From: Gammaproteobacteria bacterium
GTDB taxonomy: Bacteria; Pseudomonadota; Gammaproteobacteria; GRL18
Assembly (NCBI GenBank): GCA_023144715.1
Contig: JAGLFC010000020.1
Span: 1 to 36,326 of the forward strand
Direction of reading: 5' to 3'
Length of the DNA stretch: 36,326 nt
The notes under the pieces were generated by a model. The model saw only the letters and a list, made by a program, of their open reading frames with translations. It did no database searches and was not told where the DNA came from. A program made the translations under genes and the position numbers. Each line of letters begins with the position of its first letter. Within the stretch, counting starts at the first letter, position 1. Positions 1 through 7,447 of the stretch are shown here, in pieces.

Positions 1-115
1 ACTTACGACTTACAACTTCTTTTTCATGAAGTCAGATAAAATTGATAAATAGTTAACATTTTTGCCGCTAATTTCCTTGTTTTGCTGTTATCTGGGGTTT
101 TTTTAAAAAAGACTA

Positions 116-144
116 TTGACAAAAACAGGGTATATCAGTATATT
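116..144 (+). promoter_or_regulatory. Strong sigma-70 promoter for a short transcript
   Basis: A perfect -35 hexamer TTGACA (116-121) is followed by a 17-base spacer and a -10 hexamer TATATT (139-144). Transcription would begin near 151. That is exactly where a stem-loop starts, and about 110 bases before a strong terminator. No convincing reading frame lies between them, so the promoter seems to serve an RNA or an attenuated leader. Seen directly; not tested. Confidence 0.65.
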
Positions 145-150
145 ATTATT

Positions 151-262
151 CAACTGATTACTGTTCACATGAAGTGACAGCAGTTATTTTATACCTCCAT
201 CCTCCTTTGGTGGTTTTTTAAAACGGCGTAACTCCCCCCCCCCTTGGTTACGCTTTTTTTTT
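151..262 (+). ncRNA. Putative small RNA with CU-rich loop
   Basis: The predicted transcript is about 110 nt. It opens with a two-part hairpin: AACTG (152-156) pairs with CAGTT (181-185), and CTG-T-TCAC (161-168) pairs with GTGACAG (174-180) around the loop ATGAA. Next comes a CU-rich stretch at 191-208 with two CCTCC/CCTCCTTT motifs that could pair with Shine-Dalgarno sequences. A strong intrinsic terminator ends it. No known family is recognised. It could instead be an attenuator in a long rplM leader, since rplM begins 130 bases downstream, but rplM appears to have its own promoter after the terminator. Confidence 0.45.
226..262 (+). terminator. Intrinsic terminator with C10 loop
   Basis: GCGTAAC (226-232) pairs perfectly with GTTACGC (247-253) and is followed by nine T residues from 254. 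The loop contains a run of ten C (234-243), a striking homopolymer in this AT-rich sequence. It ends the putative small RNA. A weaker G-U-containing hairpin (CCATC 198-202 with GGTGG 209-213, then T6) lies just upstream. Confidence 0.75.
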
Positions 263-305
263 CTTTAAAATTAAGAAAACACTTTTTAAATGTTAAAAAT
301 TCAGG

Positions 306-348
306 TATAATCTCGTGCTCTTTGAATAGCAAGTGGATTTAAGCACTT
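306..348 (+). promoter_or_regulatory. rplM promoter and leader hairpin
   Basis: A consensus -10 TATAAT lies at 306-311; the -35 is poor (T-rich near 283-288). The leader of roughly 75 bases carries a small hairpin, AAGTG (331-335) with CACTT (344-348). In E. coli, L13 represses its own rplM-rpsI mRNA through the leader, so this hairpin could be the target. That role is inferred from position only. Confidence 0.45.
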
Positions 349-393
349 CTTTTTCAATACACTTATTTTAAACTAAATACAGGCGCTGTAAAA

Positions 394-822
394 ATGAAGA
401 CATATAGTGCGAAACCAGAAACTGTCGAACGTGACTGGTATATCGTTGATGCTGAAAACAAAACCCTGGGTCGTCTGTCAACAGAAATTGCCAGACGTCT
501 TCGTGGTAAACATAAACCAGAATATACCCCTCATGTAGATACAGGTGATTACATTGTTGTCATCAATGCTGAAAAAGTCTATGTCAGTGGTAATAAAAGA
601 ACCGATAAAATGTATCGCCACCATACAGGTTATGTGGGTAATCTAAAAAGTATCAGTTTTGATAAATTGATAGAGAAAGCCCCTGAGCGTGTAATTGAAA
701 CAGCAGTTAAAGGTATGTTGCCCAAAAATTCTTTAGGTCGTACTATGTACAAAAAAATGAAGGTTTATGCGGGTAGTGAACATCCTCATACAGCACAACA
801 ACCTAAGACTTTGGAAATATAA
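394..822 (+). CDS. rplM: 50S ribosomal protein L13
   Basis: This 142-residue protein has the full length of bacterial L13 (142 in E. coli). It shows the expected L13 sequence throughout: the N-terminal AKPETVERDWYIVDA, TLGRLSTEIARRLRGKHK, the HHTGY segment and the AVKGMLPKNSLGR motif. L13 is an early-assembly protein of the large subunit and binds 23S rRNA. It is the first gene of the rplM-rpsI operon, five bases before rpsI. Only a weak AGG (381-383) lies ahead of the ATG, with a consensus -10 about 85 bases upstream. Identity is secure from length, sequence and partner gene. Confidence 0.98.
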   Translation: MKTYSAKPETVERDWYIVDAENKTLGRLSTEIARRLRGKHKPEYTPHVDTGDYIVVINAEKVYVSGNKRTDKMYRHHTGYVGNLKSISFDKLIEKAPERVIETAVKGMLPKNSLGRTMYKKMKVYAGSEHPHTAQQPKTLEI

Positions 823-827
823 AAATT

Positions 828-1217
828 ATGACAACTCAATATTATGCAACTGGTCGCCGTAAAAGTTCATCTGCTCGTGTTTATTTACGTCCAGGAAAAG
901 GTGATATAACCATTAATGATCGTTCTATTGACGTATTTTTTGGTCGTGAAACATCCAGAATGGTGGTACGCCAACCTTTAGAGTTAACTGAAATGTCAGA
1001 AAAATTTGATATTTTAGTCAATGTTGATGGTGGTGGTATTACAGGTCAAGCAGGTGCAATTCGTCATGGCATTACTCGCGCACTGATCGAATATGATGAG
1101 ACATTACGCAGTCCATTGCGTAAAGCAGGTTTTGTGACGCGTGATGCTCGCCAAGTCGAACGTAAGAAAATTGGTCTACATAAAGCACGTAAGCGTCCAC
1201 AGTACTCTAAGCGTTAA
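828..1217 (+). CDS. rpsI: 30S ribosomal protein S9
   Basis: This 129-residue S9 has the typical start (YYATGRRKSSSARVYLRPG), the GGGITGQAGAIRHGITRAL core and the invariant basic C-terminus ending KRPQYSKR. That tail reaches the P-site tRNA in the ribosome. It follows rplM by five bases and is co-transcribed with it, and a bidirectional terminator lies 44 bases after the stop. In many proteobacteria rpsI is followed by petABC or sspAB. Here it instead meets a convergent leuA-type gene, so the neighbourhood is rearranged. Confidence 0.98.
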   Translation: MTTQYYATGRRKSSSARVYLRPGKGDITINDRSIDVFFGRETSRMVVRQPLELTEMSEKFDILVNVDGGGITGQAGAIRHGITRALIEYDETLRSPLRKAGFVTRDARQVERKKIGLHKARKRPQYSKR

Positions 1218-1260
1218 AAAAATAGACAACATTATTATTTTTTATTGTTGATATTTGAAA

Positions 1261-1296
1261 AAAGCCCTACTGATTATTCAGCAGGGCTTTTTTATG
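1261..1296. terminator. Bidirectional terminator between rpsI and leuA
   Basis: AAAGCCCT (1261-1268) pairs with AGGGCTTT (1283-1290), and TGA pairs with TCA inside the stem, leaving one A/C mismatch. The stem has an A-run on its left and a T-run on its right, so it can stop transcripts from both the ribosomal operon and the convergent minus-strand gene. Confidence 0.85.
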
Positions 1297-1313
1297 TTTT
1301 AATATTAAGTATT

Positions 1314-2981
1314 TTACAAAGAATCAGAAATGGCTTGTAAGATAGCATTTAATGATGCCATGACAATATCCTTATTTTTTGCCACTCCCGAAAAATAATC
1401 AGCCTCAATATTTAAACGAACAAAAGCAATTGCGTATGCAGAATTATTTGCTTCAAGTGTTTGTTCATTATATTCTATAATCTCTATAGTCATATCAAAC
1501 TGTTCTGCTAAAGCAGTGATAAAACAATCCAAAATACCGACCCCCTGAGCATTAAGTATTAATGGCTTATTCATATAAGACATCATAAATTCTGTTATAG
1601 TGGGTTTTTCTGTATGAATTTGAGTCGTATTATACTGGTTAATATGTATTATATTATTAGGCTTTAAATATTGTGCTGTAAATAAATCAATCAGTGTTTC
1701 AGAAGATATTTCAGTACTGTGTTGCTCAGTATATTGTTGCACTATTTGACTGAATTCAACTTGTAACCAACGAGGTATTTGAGTTGCTAATGCTTGTTCA
1801 ATAATATAACTGATGCCTCCTTTACCTGATTGGCTATTAATACGAATGACTTCTTCGTAAGAACGACCTAAATCAGTCGGATCAATGGGTAAATAAGCAA
1901 TATCCCATTGTGTTCCTGCCTGATAGCTTGCCAAACATTTTCGGATAGCATCTTGGTGACTGCCAGAAAAAGCGGTATAAACAAAATGACCAATATAAGG
2001 GTGGCGTGGATGTATGGGTATATCAATCAGTTGACTGACTTTATCACTTAATGATTGAATATTAGATAAATCAAGTTGTGGATCAATACCCTGACTATAA
2101 CAATTCATTGCCATTGTGATAATATCCATATTACCTGTTCGTTCACCATTACCTAATAATGTGCCTTCCACTCGATCAGCCCCTGCTAATAAAGCCATTT
2201 CAGCTGCTGCTATCGCACTGCCACGATCATTGTGGGTATGAACACTGATAATAATATTTTTACGATGCTCAATATGATCAATAAACCATTCAATTTGATC
2301 GGCATAAATATTGGGTGTGGACACTTCTACTGTGGCAGGTAGATTTAATATGACAGGATTTTCTTCTGTAGGTTGCCATACAGTATTGACGGCATTACAA
2401 ATGGTCACCGCATACTCTAATTCAGTGGCGGTAAAACTTTCGGGTGAATATTGAAAATGCCACTGAGTCTCTGATTGTATGTGGGCATATTGTTTGATTA
2501 ATTTGGCAGCATGGACAGCCATTTGAGTAACAGCGGTTTTATCCATATTAAAGACCTTATTTCTCTGTACTTTTGACGTGGAATTATACAGATGAATAAT
2601 GGCTTTTTTAACCCCTTTTAATGCTTCAAAAGAACGTTGAATAAAAGTGTCCCTAGCAGGGGTTAATATTGAAATCGTCACATCGTTAGGAATGTATTGT
2701 CCTTCAATCAACACTCGAACAAAATCAAAATCATCCTGAGAGGCGGATGGAAAGCCCACTTCAATTTCTTTAAAACCAATATCTAATAATATTATAAATA
2801 GGCTTAATTTTTGTTGCACGGATAGGGGATTCACCAGTGCTTGATTACCATCTCTTAAATCAACACTACACCAAGTGGGTGCTTGAATAATTTGTTGATT
2901 CGGCCATTTTCTTTGAGGCAAATGAAGGGTAGGGAAGGCTTGATATTTTTTATGATCATAAGTGTTGCGATAAGAATTCAT
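1314..2981 (-). CDS. leuA: 2-isopropylmalate synthase, LeuA2 type
   Basis: The first committed step of leucine synthesis: acetyl-CoA plus 2-oxoisovalerate gives 2-isopropylmalate. The 555-residue protein has the form seen in actinobacteria rather than the ~520-residue E. coli form, with CSVDLRDGNQALVNPL (residues 38-53) and metal ligands in VHTHNDRG (about 246-250). LLGNGERTGN follows, then a C-terminal regulatory domain that ends SGVAKNKDIVMASLNAILQAI. AAAGGAG lies about ten bases before the ATG. It is divergent from an Lrp-family regulator gene, a plausible leucine-responsive controller. No other leu gene is nearby. The family is clear; the pairing is inference. Confidence 0.93.
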   Translation of the reverse strand: MNSYRNTYDHKKYQAFPTLHLPQRKWPNQQIIQAPTWCSVDLRDGNQALVNPLSVQQKLSLFIILLDIGFKEIEVGFPSASQDDFDFVRVLIEGQYIPNDVTISILTPARDTFIQRSFEALKGVKKAIIHLYNSTSKVQRNKVFNMDKTAVTQMAVHAAKLIKQYAHIQSETQWHFQYSPESFTATELEYAVTICNAVNTVWQPTEENPVILNLPATVEVSTPNIYADQIEWFIDHIEHRKNIIISVHTHNDRGSAIAAAEMALLAGADRVEGTLLGNGERTGNMDIITMAMNCYSQGIDPQLDLSNIQSLSDKVSQLIDIPIHPRHPYIGHFVYTAFSGSHQDAIRKCLASYQAGTQWDIAYLPIDPTDLGRSYEEVIRINSQSGKGGISYIIEQALATQIPRWLQVEFSQIVQQYTEQHSTEISSETLIDLFTAQYLKPNNIIHINQYNTTQIHTEKPTITEFMMSYMNKPLILNAQGVGILDCFITALAEQFDMTIEIIEYNEQTLEANNSAYAIAFVRLNIEADYFSGVAKNKDIVMASLNAILQAISDSL

Positions 2982-3144
2982 TATGTCTTTACTCCTTTAA
3001 TTACGCGACTAATTATCTTGTTAATGTGTTGATTAGTATAACTAAAATTGCTTGATATTAAATTGTTAAAGATAACGAATTATTATCTATTATTAATAAT
3101 ATATGCCAAACTATACAAATATATTGATATATTATGCTAATAAA

Positions 3145-3618
3145 ATGAAATTAAGTAAAATTGATTTGACTATTCTTAATGAAATTCAACAGAATGCTAG
3201 AATCACTAATTTAGAATTATCCGATAAAGTGGGTCTGTCTCCATCACCTTGTTTGAGACGTGTAAGACAATTAGAAACAGCAGGTTTTATTGATGACTAT
3301 GTGACAAGACTTAATCAACAAAAATTAGACCTAAAAATGATGGTACTTATCCAAATCAGTATGGATAAACATACCCCTGAGCGATTTGATCATTTTGAAC
3401 AGCATGTAAAAGAGTATGTGGAGGTATTAGAATGTTATATGATTACAGGGCAAACAGCGGATTATCTATTAAAAGTCATTGTACCTGATATGGAATTTTA
3501 TCAAAAATTTCTCTTAGGGCATTTAACGTGTATTGAAGGCGTGAGCGCAGTACAATCTAGCTTTATTATGCGTAAAGTGGTTGATCGTACTAGCCTGCCT
3601 TTAGGACATTTGAATTAG
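3145..3618 (+). CDS. Lrp/AsnC-family transcriptional regulator
   Basis: From the ATG at 3145 this is a 157-residue protein, the usual Lrp/AsnC size. It begins MKLSKIDLTILNEIQQNARI and has an N-terminal winged helix (ELSDKVGLSPSPCLRRVRQLETAGFI) followed by the RAM/ligand-binding domain (VLECYMITGQTADYLLKVIVPDM). An upstream ATG at 3103 would add 14 residues that do not resemble the family, and neither start has a good ribosome site. It lies divergent to leuA, which suggests amino-acid-dependent control of that gene or itself. Its stop codon overlaps that of the convergent Tim44-like gene. Confidence 0.9.
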   Translation: MKLSKIDLTILNEIQQNARITNLELSDKVGLSPSPCLRRVRQLETAGFIDDYVTRLNQQKLDLKMMVLIQISMDKHTPERFDHFEQHVKEYVEVLECYMITGQTADYLLKVIVPDMEFYQKFLLGHLTCIEGVSAVQSSFIMRKVVDRTSLPLGHLN

Positions 3619-4568
3619 GAATCTAATTGCTGTATGCCATCTAAATACCAAGTCAGCTCAGAACTATTATTGGCACGAACAAAGTGCCATAATTCTCTTA
3701 CTTGAGAGGCTCTGCCTTGTGTATTATTCTCATCTTCATCCAATAGTGCATCAAATAAAACAGAGGCTTCACTGTGACTGTCTTGTTCATTAAAATCAAT
3801 TAATTCGGCATTTAATTGAATAATACGGGTATGACCACCATGAGAAGGATCTTGTGCAAATTGTTGACTAATTTCATTAAACACAGACTCAGTACTCAGC
3901 AGTTTTATTGCCTCTAAATTACCGTTATCCCAAGCTTCTTGCAATACTGTATAAGCAGAACGTGCCCCAGAAAGAAATTCTTCTTGATCAAACCAGTCAG
4001 GTAATATCATTTCATTGTCATGAGTTTGTTCATTATGATCCAATGAATTGGAAGAAGGATTGTTTGAAGCAGAGCCATCATTGCTATAATTCATACCAAA
4101 GTTTTCTGCAAATGTCGCATTTTTTTTCTGATGATCCATTGGTTGTGATGCACTAAAATCATTGGGTGTTGCTGGACTGGTTTGTCTTCGAGGACTGAGA
4201 GCTTTACGCTTCATAAACCAAAATATTGCGAAGGCAATACCACCGATCATAAGAAAATCAAAAAAGTTAATATTCTCAAATGCACCTCCAAAGAATAATG
4301 CACCGAGTAATCCACCTAATGCAAGACCACCTAACATTCCCATCAATCCACCCCGTTTTGAAAGCTGTTGTTGACGTTGTTGATTAGTGGCTGAGGCTTT
4401 TTGTTGTGAAGGTGATTTTTTTTGGGTGCTTTTTTTAAAAGGAGAACTATAAGATTTTTTACTACCAAAAGACGAGCCTCCTCCTAATCGTTTAGCTTCT
4501 GCACTACTGGCGATGATAAAGGTCATTAAAATAAAAGCAATAAAAGTATAAAATAAATGTTTATTCAT
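3615..4568 (-). CDS. Tim44-like domain membrane protein
   Basis: The 317 residues begin with a signal-type segment (about 1-25, ending SSAEA). A Gly/Ser/Lys/Gln-rich region follows, then a glycine-rich hydrophobic stretch and a membrane span (about 78-118, LGGLLGALFFGG and FLMIGGIAFAIFWFM). A Ser/Asn-rich linker leads to a C-terminal domain resembling the Tim44/MBA1 fold (FLSGARSAYTVLQEAWDNGNLEAIKLLS). In mitochondria Tim44 links the import channel to Hsp70; the role of the bacterial version is not established. AGGA lies nine bases before the ATG. It follows a lipoprotein gene by 44 bases, suggesting an envelope operon. Confidence 0.8.
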   Translation of the reverse strand: MNKHLFYTFIAFILMTFIIASSAEAKRLGGGSSFGSKKSYSSPFKKSTQKKSPSQQKASATNQQRQQQLSKRGGLMGMLGGLALGGLLGALFFGGAFENINFFDFLMIGGIAFAIFWFMKRKALSPRRQTSPATPNDFSASQPMDHQKKNATFAENFGMNYSNDGSASNNPSSNSLDHNEQTHDNEMILPDWFDQEEFLSGARSAYTVLQEAWDNGNLEAIKLLSTESVFNEISQQFAQDPSHGGHTRIIQLNAELIDFNEQDSHSEASVLFDALLDEDENNTQGRASQVRELWHFVRANNSSELTWYLDGIQQLDS

Positions 4569-4612
4569 TAATAAAGTCCTAGTTAGAAATATTATTGATT
4601 ATTAGGGAAATA

Positions 4613-5029
4613 TTAGTTTTTCTCTTTAGAAGAAACAATAGGAGGCTGTTCAATACGAGAAAATTGAGCAACTATTTTATCATTGAGTAATAATTGAGCA
4701 TTCTTTTTATCTAAATTCATAAATAGGTAAATGTCTTCTTTACTCACATCATTGGCATTAACACATTGTAAACGCATAGATTTTTCGGTAGCAGCTGACC
4801 AAAAACAGCGATAAATGGCTTCTTTTTTACCTTGAGTATAAAAATCAGCCGTGCCTTCAAAAGTAATATTGATAGAGGAAATATTCAATGAATTACTGCC
4901 CTGAGTCTGCCAATAGCCTGTACCTGAATGCGGTGAACAAGCAGATAGTATCAATAAACTGAGTAAGATAAAGACAATAAATGGGTGGGGTAATTTTTTT
5001 ATCATCAATGACATTAGGTGCTGTATCAT
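4613..5029 (-). CDS. Hypothetical lipoprotein
   Basis: A small envelope protein of 138 residues (130 if the ATG at 5005 is used). The hydrophobic signal segment FIVFILLSLLILSAC ends in a good lipobox (LSAC), predicting lipid attachment at that cysteine. The mature part is polar, has two further cysteines (RCFW and LQCVN) and no family I recognise. AGGA lies ten bases before the ATG at 5029, which favours that start. It is the first gene of a pair with the Tim44-like gene and is divergent from rlmG. Confidence 0.7.
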   Translation of the reverse strand: MIQHLMSLMIKKLPHPFIVFILLSLLILSACSPHSGTGYWQTQGSNSLNISSINITFEGTADFYTQGKKEAIYRCFWSAATEKSMRLQCVNANDVSKEDIYLFMNLDKKNAQLLLNDKIVAQFSRIEQPPIVSSKEKN

Positions 5030-5146
5030 ATTTTTAAGATCCTAGTGGCTTCTGGTATGACTCATTATCGGGCTTATTATGGCAAGTATATAAAATGGGT
5101 ACAAGGACTTTTAAGAGTCGTAATGAATTTTTCTTCTGAATATTTA

Positions 5147-5176
5147 ATGACAAAACTTTTGTACGTCAGGTACAAT
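5147..5176 (+). promoter_or_regulatory. rlmG promoter
   Basis: ATGACA (5147-5152) and TACAAT (5171-5176) are separated by 18 bases and resemble sigma-70 -35 and -10 boxes. Transcription would start near 5183. This is downstream of an in-frame ATG at 5175, and so supports the later start at 5217 for rlmG. Confidence 0.55.
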
Positions 5177-5216
5177 GCACTTTGCTGTATTAAAAAATGA
5201 CATTGGAAGCATCCTT

Positions 5217-6398
5217 ATGAAAAGCCAAGCAACAAACCATTTATTTGAAACACCTTTTGGTGATTTTAATCTAAAACGAATTCCTGATAATGATAAAAAT
5301 TTATTGGCTTGGAATTCAGCGGATCGATATCTACTCAAGCATTTATTTAGCTTGCAAGAAGCGGGTGATATTGACTTACACAAGGCAAAAATACTCATTT
5401 TAAATGATGCCTTTGGTGCTTTGACAGTGCCACTGTCTCAGTTTTCTTGTGACTCTTATGGTGATTCTTTTGTGAGTCAGGAAGCTATTAAAAAAAATAG
5501 TATTTATGGCACTGCCATGTTAGATAATATTAACTTTTTAAAAAGTACAGAAACATTAACAAGCCAGTATGATATTGTCTTATTTAAAGAAGTTAAAAAT
5601 CAAGGATTTTTACAGGATGAAATGCTTAAAATTGCACAAAACATTACTCCTAATGCCTTGGTTATTGGTGCTTTTATGGCAAAAAACCTACAACAAAACA
5701 GTATTAAAATTCTGAATAAAACGATTGGCGATACTCAAGCATCACTTGCTTGGAAAAAAGCACGATTACTGTTTATTAAACCCAAACAACATGATCAGAA
5801 TACTGTAGAAGCTTCTCAAATATCCACTTATACATTAGAGGGCAGTAATGAAACAATTTATAATTTACCTAATGTGTTTTCTAAAAATAAATTAGATATT
5901 GGTACACGTTTATTTTTACAACATTTACCTCAGCCTGAGGAAAATGAAGACAATAATTATAAAAGTATTATTGATTTAGGTTGTGGTAATGGGGTGTTGG
6001 CATTAAAAATGGCACAACGTTTTCCTGAAGCAAAATTAACCTGTGTTGATGAATCTTATATGGCATTGGCATCGGCTAAAATGACACTGGAAGCCAATGT
6101 CAATGTGGAACATAGAGATTTAAACTATATTGAAAGTAATGCTTTATTAGGTTTTTCTGAAAATAGTACCGATTTAATTGTGTGTAATCCACCTTTTCAT
6201 CAGCAATTAGTGGTCAGTGATTCGGTGGCTTGGCAGATGCTTCAACACTCTAAGACGGTATTAAAGAAAGGGGGAGAATTATGGATAGTAGGCAATCGAC
6301 ATCTGGATTACCATGTAAAATTACAAAAAATATTTGGTAATTACAAACTTATTGCCAGCAACAATAAATTTGTAATTTTAACCGCTTTTAAAAATTAA
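5217..6398 (+). CDS. rlmG: 23S rRNA (guanine-1835-N2)-methyltransferase
   Basis: RlmG transfers methyl from S-adenosylmethionine to N2 of G1835 of 23S rRNA. The 393 residues contain the family's N-terminal lobe (DRYLLKHL, KILILNDAFGALTVPL) and the link LANVFSKN-like segment NLPNVFSKNKLDIGTR. Next are the SAM-binding motif IIDLGCGNGVLALKMA (about 250-265), the catalytic NPPFHQ (about 323-328), and the conserved ends ELWIVGNRHLDYH and NNKFVIL. The chosen ATG has GGAAG seven bases upstream. The ATG at 5175 overlaps the likely -10 box and was rejected. E. coli RlmG is 378 residues. Confidence 0.93.
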   Translation: MKSQATNHLFETPFGDFNLKRIPDNDKNLLAWNSADRYLLKHLFSLQEAGDIDLHKAKILILNDAFGALTVPLSQFSCDSYGDSFVSQEAIKKNSIYGTAMLDNINFLKSTETLTSQYDIVLFKEVKNQGFLQDEMLKIAQNITPNALVIGAFMAKNLQQNSIKILNKTIGDTQASLAWKKARLLFIKPKQHDQNTVEASQISTYTLEGSNETIYNLPNVFSKNKLDIGTRLFLQHLPQPEENEDNNYKSIIDLGCGNGVLALKMAQRFPEAKLTCVDESYMALASAKMTLEANVNVEHRDLNYIESNALLGFSENSTDLIVCNPPFHQQLVVSDSVAWQMLQHSKTVLKKGGELWIVGNRHLDYHVKLQKIFGNYKLIASNNKFVILTAFKN

Positions 6399-6430
6399 TA
6401 CATTTTAAGAGTGATGATGGATACTTGTAT

Positions 6431-6634
6431 TTAATCAAAGATATTAAATGTATCAATATGGTTTTCACTCTCATTTAATATTTTAATATTTTCATCTGTG
6501 ACTATTTTTGTTGCTGAAGTAAAAAATTCAGTACTTTCGGCAACATCAGAAAAAAATTTTTGTTTGGCAACAACAATATTATCAGCCTCTATTTCATGAT
6601 CAATAATAGCGGTGTGTCTAAAAATGTACTTCAT
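6431..6634 (-). CDS. Small hypothetical protein
   Basis: A 67-residue acidic soluble protein starting MKYIFRHTAIIDHEIEADN and ending DTFNIFD. It has no membrane segment and no motif I recognise. The frame stays open upstream to 6727, giving 98 residues, but the added part is not protein-like and includes an inner ATG preceded by a distant AGGA (about 11 bases). The composition of the core, with alternating charged and hydrophobic residues, looks coding. It lies between rlmG and lolA on the opposite strand. The function is unknown. Confidence 0.45.
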   Translation of the reverse strand: MKYIFRHTAIIDHEIEADNIVVAKQKFFSDVAESTEFFTSATKIVTDENIKILNESENHIDTFNIFD

Positions 6635-6823
6635 TATATTTATATATCCTAATTTTACGATCTTATGAAAAGTAATTATAATGTAACTGTGAATGCTTTT
6701 ATATAAGTAATTACCCATATTCAACAAAACTTATATCATTAAGTGAATTATCTTACTGTAGAATTATTGATCACGTAAATAATTTTACAATTTATCTAAT
6801 TATTATTAATATTGGTCATTAAA

Positions 6824-7447
6824 ATGATAAAATTATTATGTGCGTTTCTTTTGTTATGCTTCCTTACCCCTGTATCTGCAAATAAAATATTGGATCAGTT
6901 TTTTCAAAGTACACAAAATTTTCAAGCAAATTTTACTCAAAAAGTAATGAATAATTCAGGTCGTGTAATAGAAGAGTCAAAAGGACTATTAATTATTAGC
7001 CGACCTGATAAATTTGTACTTGATTACCATTCACCTGCTGAACAAAAATATATTTCCAATGGTCAAACTATCTGGATTTATGATGTTGAACTAGAGCAAG
7101 TGAGTATTAAAGAATTGGATGAAGCAATAGGTGATTCTCCTGCATTATTACTGAGTAGCAATTCTAATGTATATAAACATTACACTGTCAGTGAACAAGA
7201 AAATAATAGTACTGATAAAATTTCTAAGATCATATTACATGCTAAACAAGAAGAAATGACTTTTGAGAAAGTCTTATTAGCTTTTTCTAATGGTCTTTTG
7301 ATACGAATGGTGATGTATGATAGTTTTGGACAAATTACCCAATTGGACTTTTCAGATATTGAAGTCAACAAACCATTTGCACTCTCAACCTTTACTTTTG
7401 TACCGCCAGAAGGTGTGGATGTGATAGGCAATACGAGTGCCAAATAA
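6824..7447 (+). CDS. lolA: Outer-membrane lipoprotein carrier protein LolA
   Basis: LolA carries lipoproteins across the periplasm from LolCDE to LolB. The 207 residues begin with a signal peptide (MIKLLCAFLLLCFLTPVSA) and have the LolA beta-barrel pattern: FQANFTQKVMN, GLLIISRPDKFVLDYHSP, QTIWIYDVELEQV and a C-terminal FTFVPPEGVDVIG. The ATG at 6824 puts the signal peptide right at the N-terminus; a TTG at 6812 would add four residues. The end overlaps rarA by 11 bases, so translation is probably coupled. lolA-rarA order is common in gammaproteobacteria. Confidence 0.93.
   Translation: MIKLLCAFLLLCFLTPVSANKILDQFFQSTQNFQANFTQKVMNNSGRVIEESKGLLIISRPDKFVLDYHSPAEQKYISNGQTIWIYDVELEQVSIKELDEAIGDSPALLLSSNSNVYKHYTVSEQENNSTDKISKIILHAKQEEMTFEKVLLAFSNGLLIRMVMYDSFGQITQLDFSDIEVNKPFALSTFTFVPPEGVDVIGNTSAK

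Noticed and set aside
1..53. Possible 3' end of a gene entering from the left
   Set aside because: One frame is open to a TAG near 53, but it is too short to judge and shows no recognisable sequence.
3103..3144. Longer start for the Lrp-family gene
   Set aside because: The added 14 residues do not resemble Lrp N-termini, and the shorter form has the standard length.
7180..7443. Minus-strand open frame of 87 codons across lolA
   Set aside because: It is antisense to well-supported lolA, with no ribosome site or family likeness.
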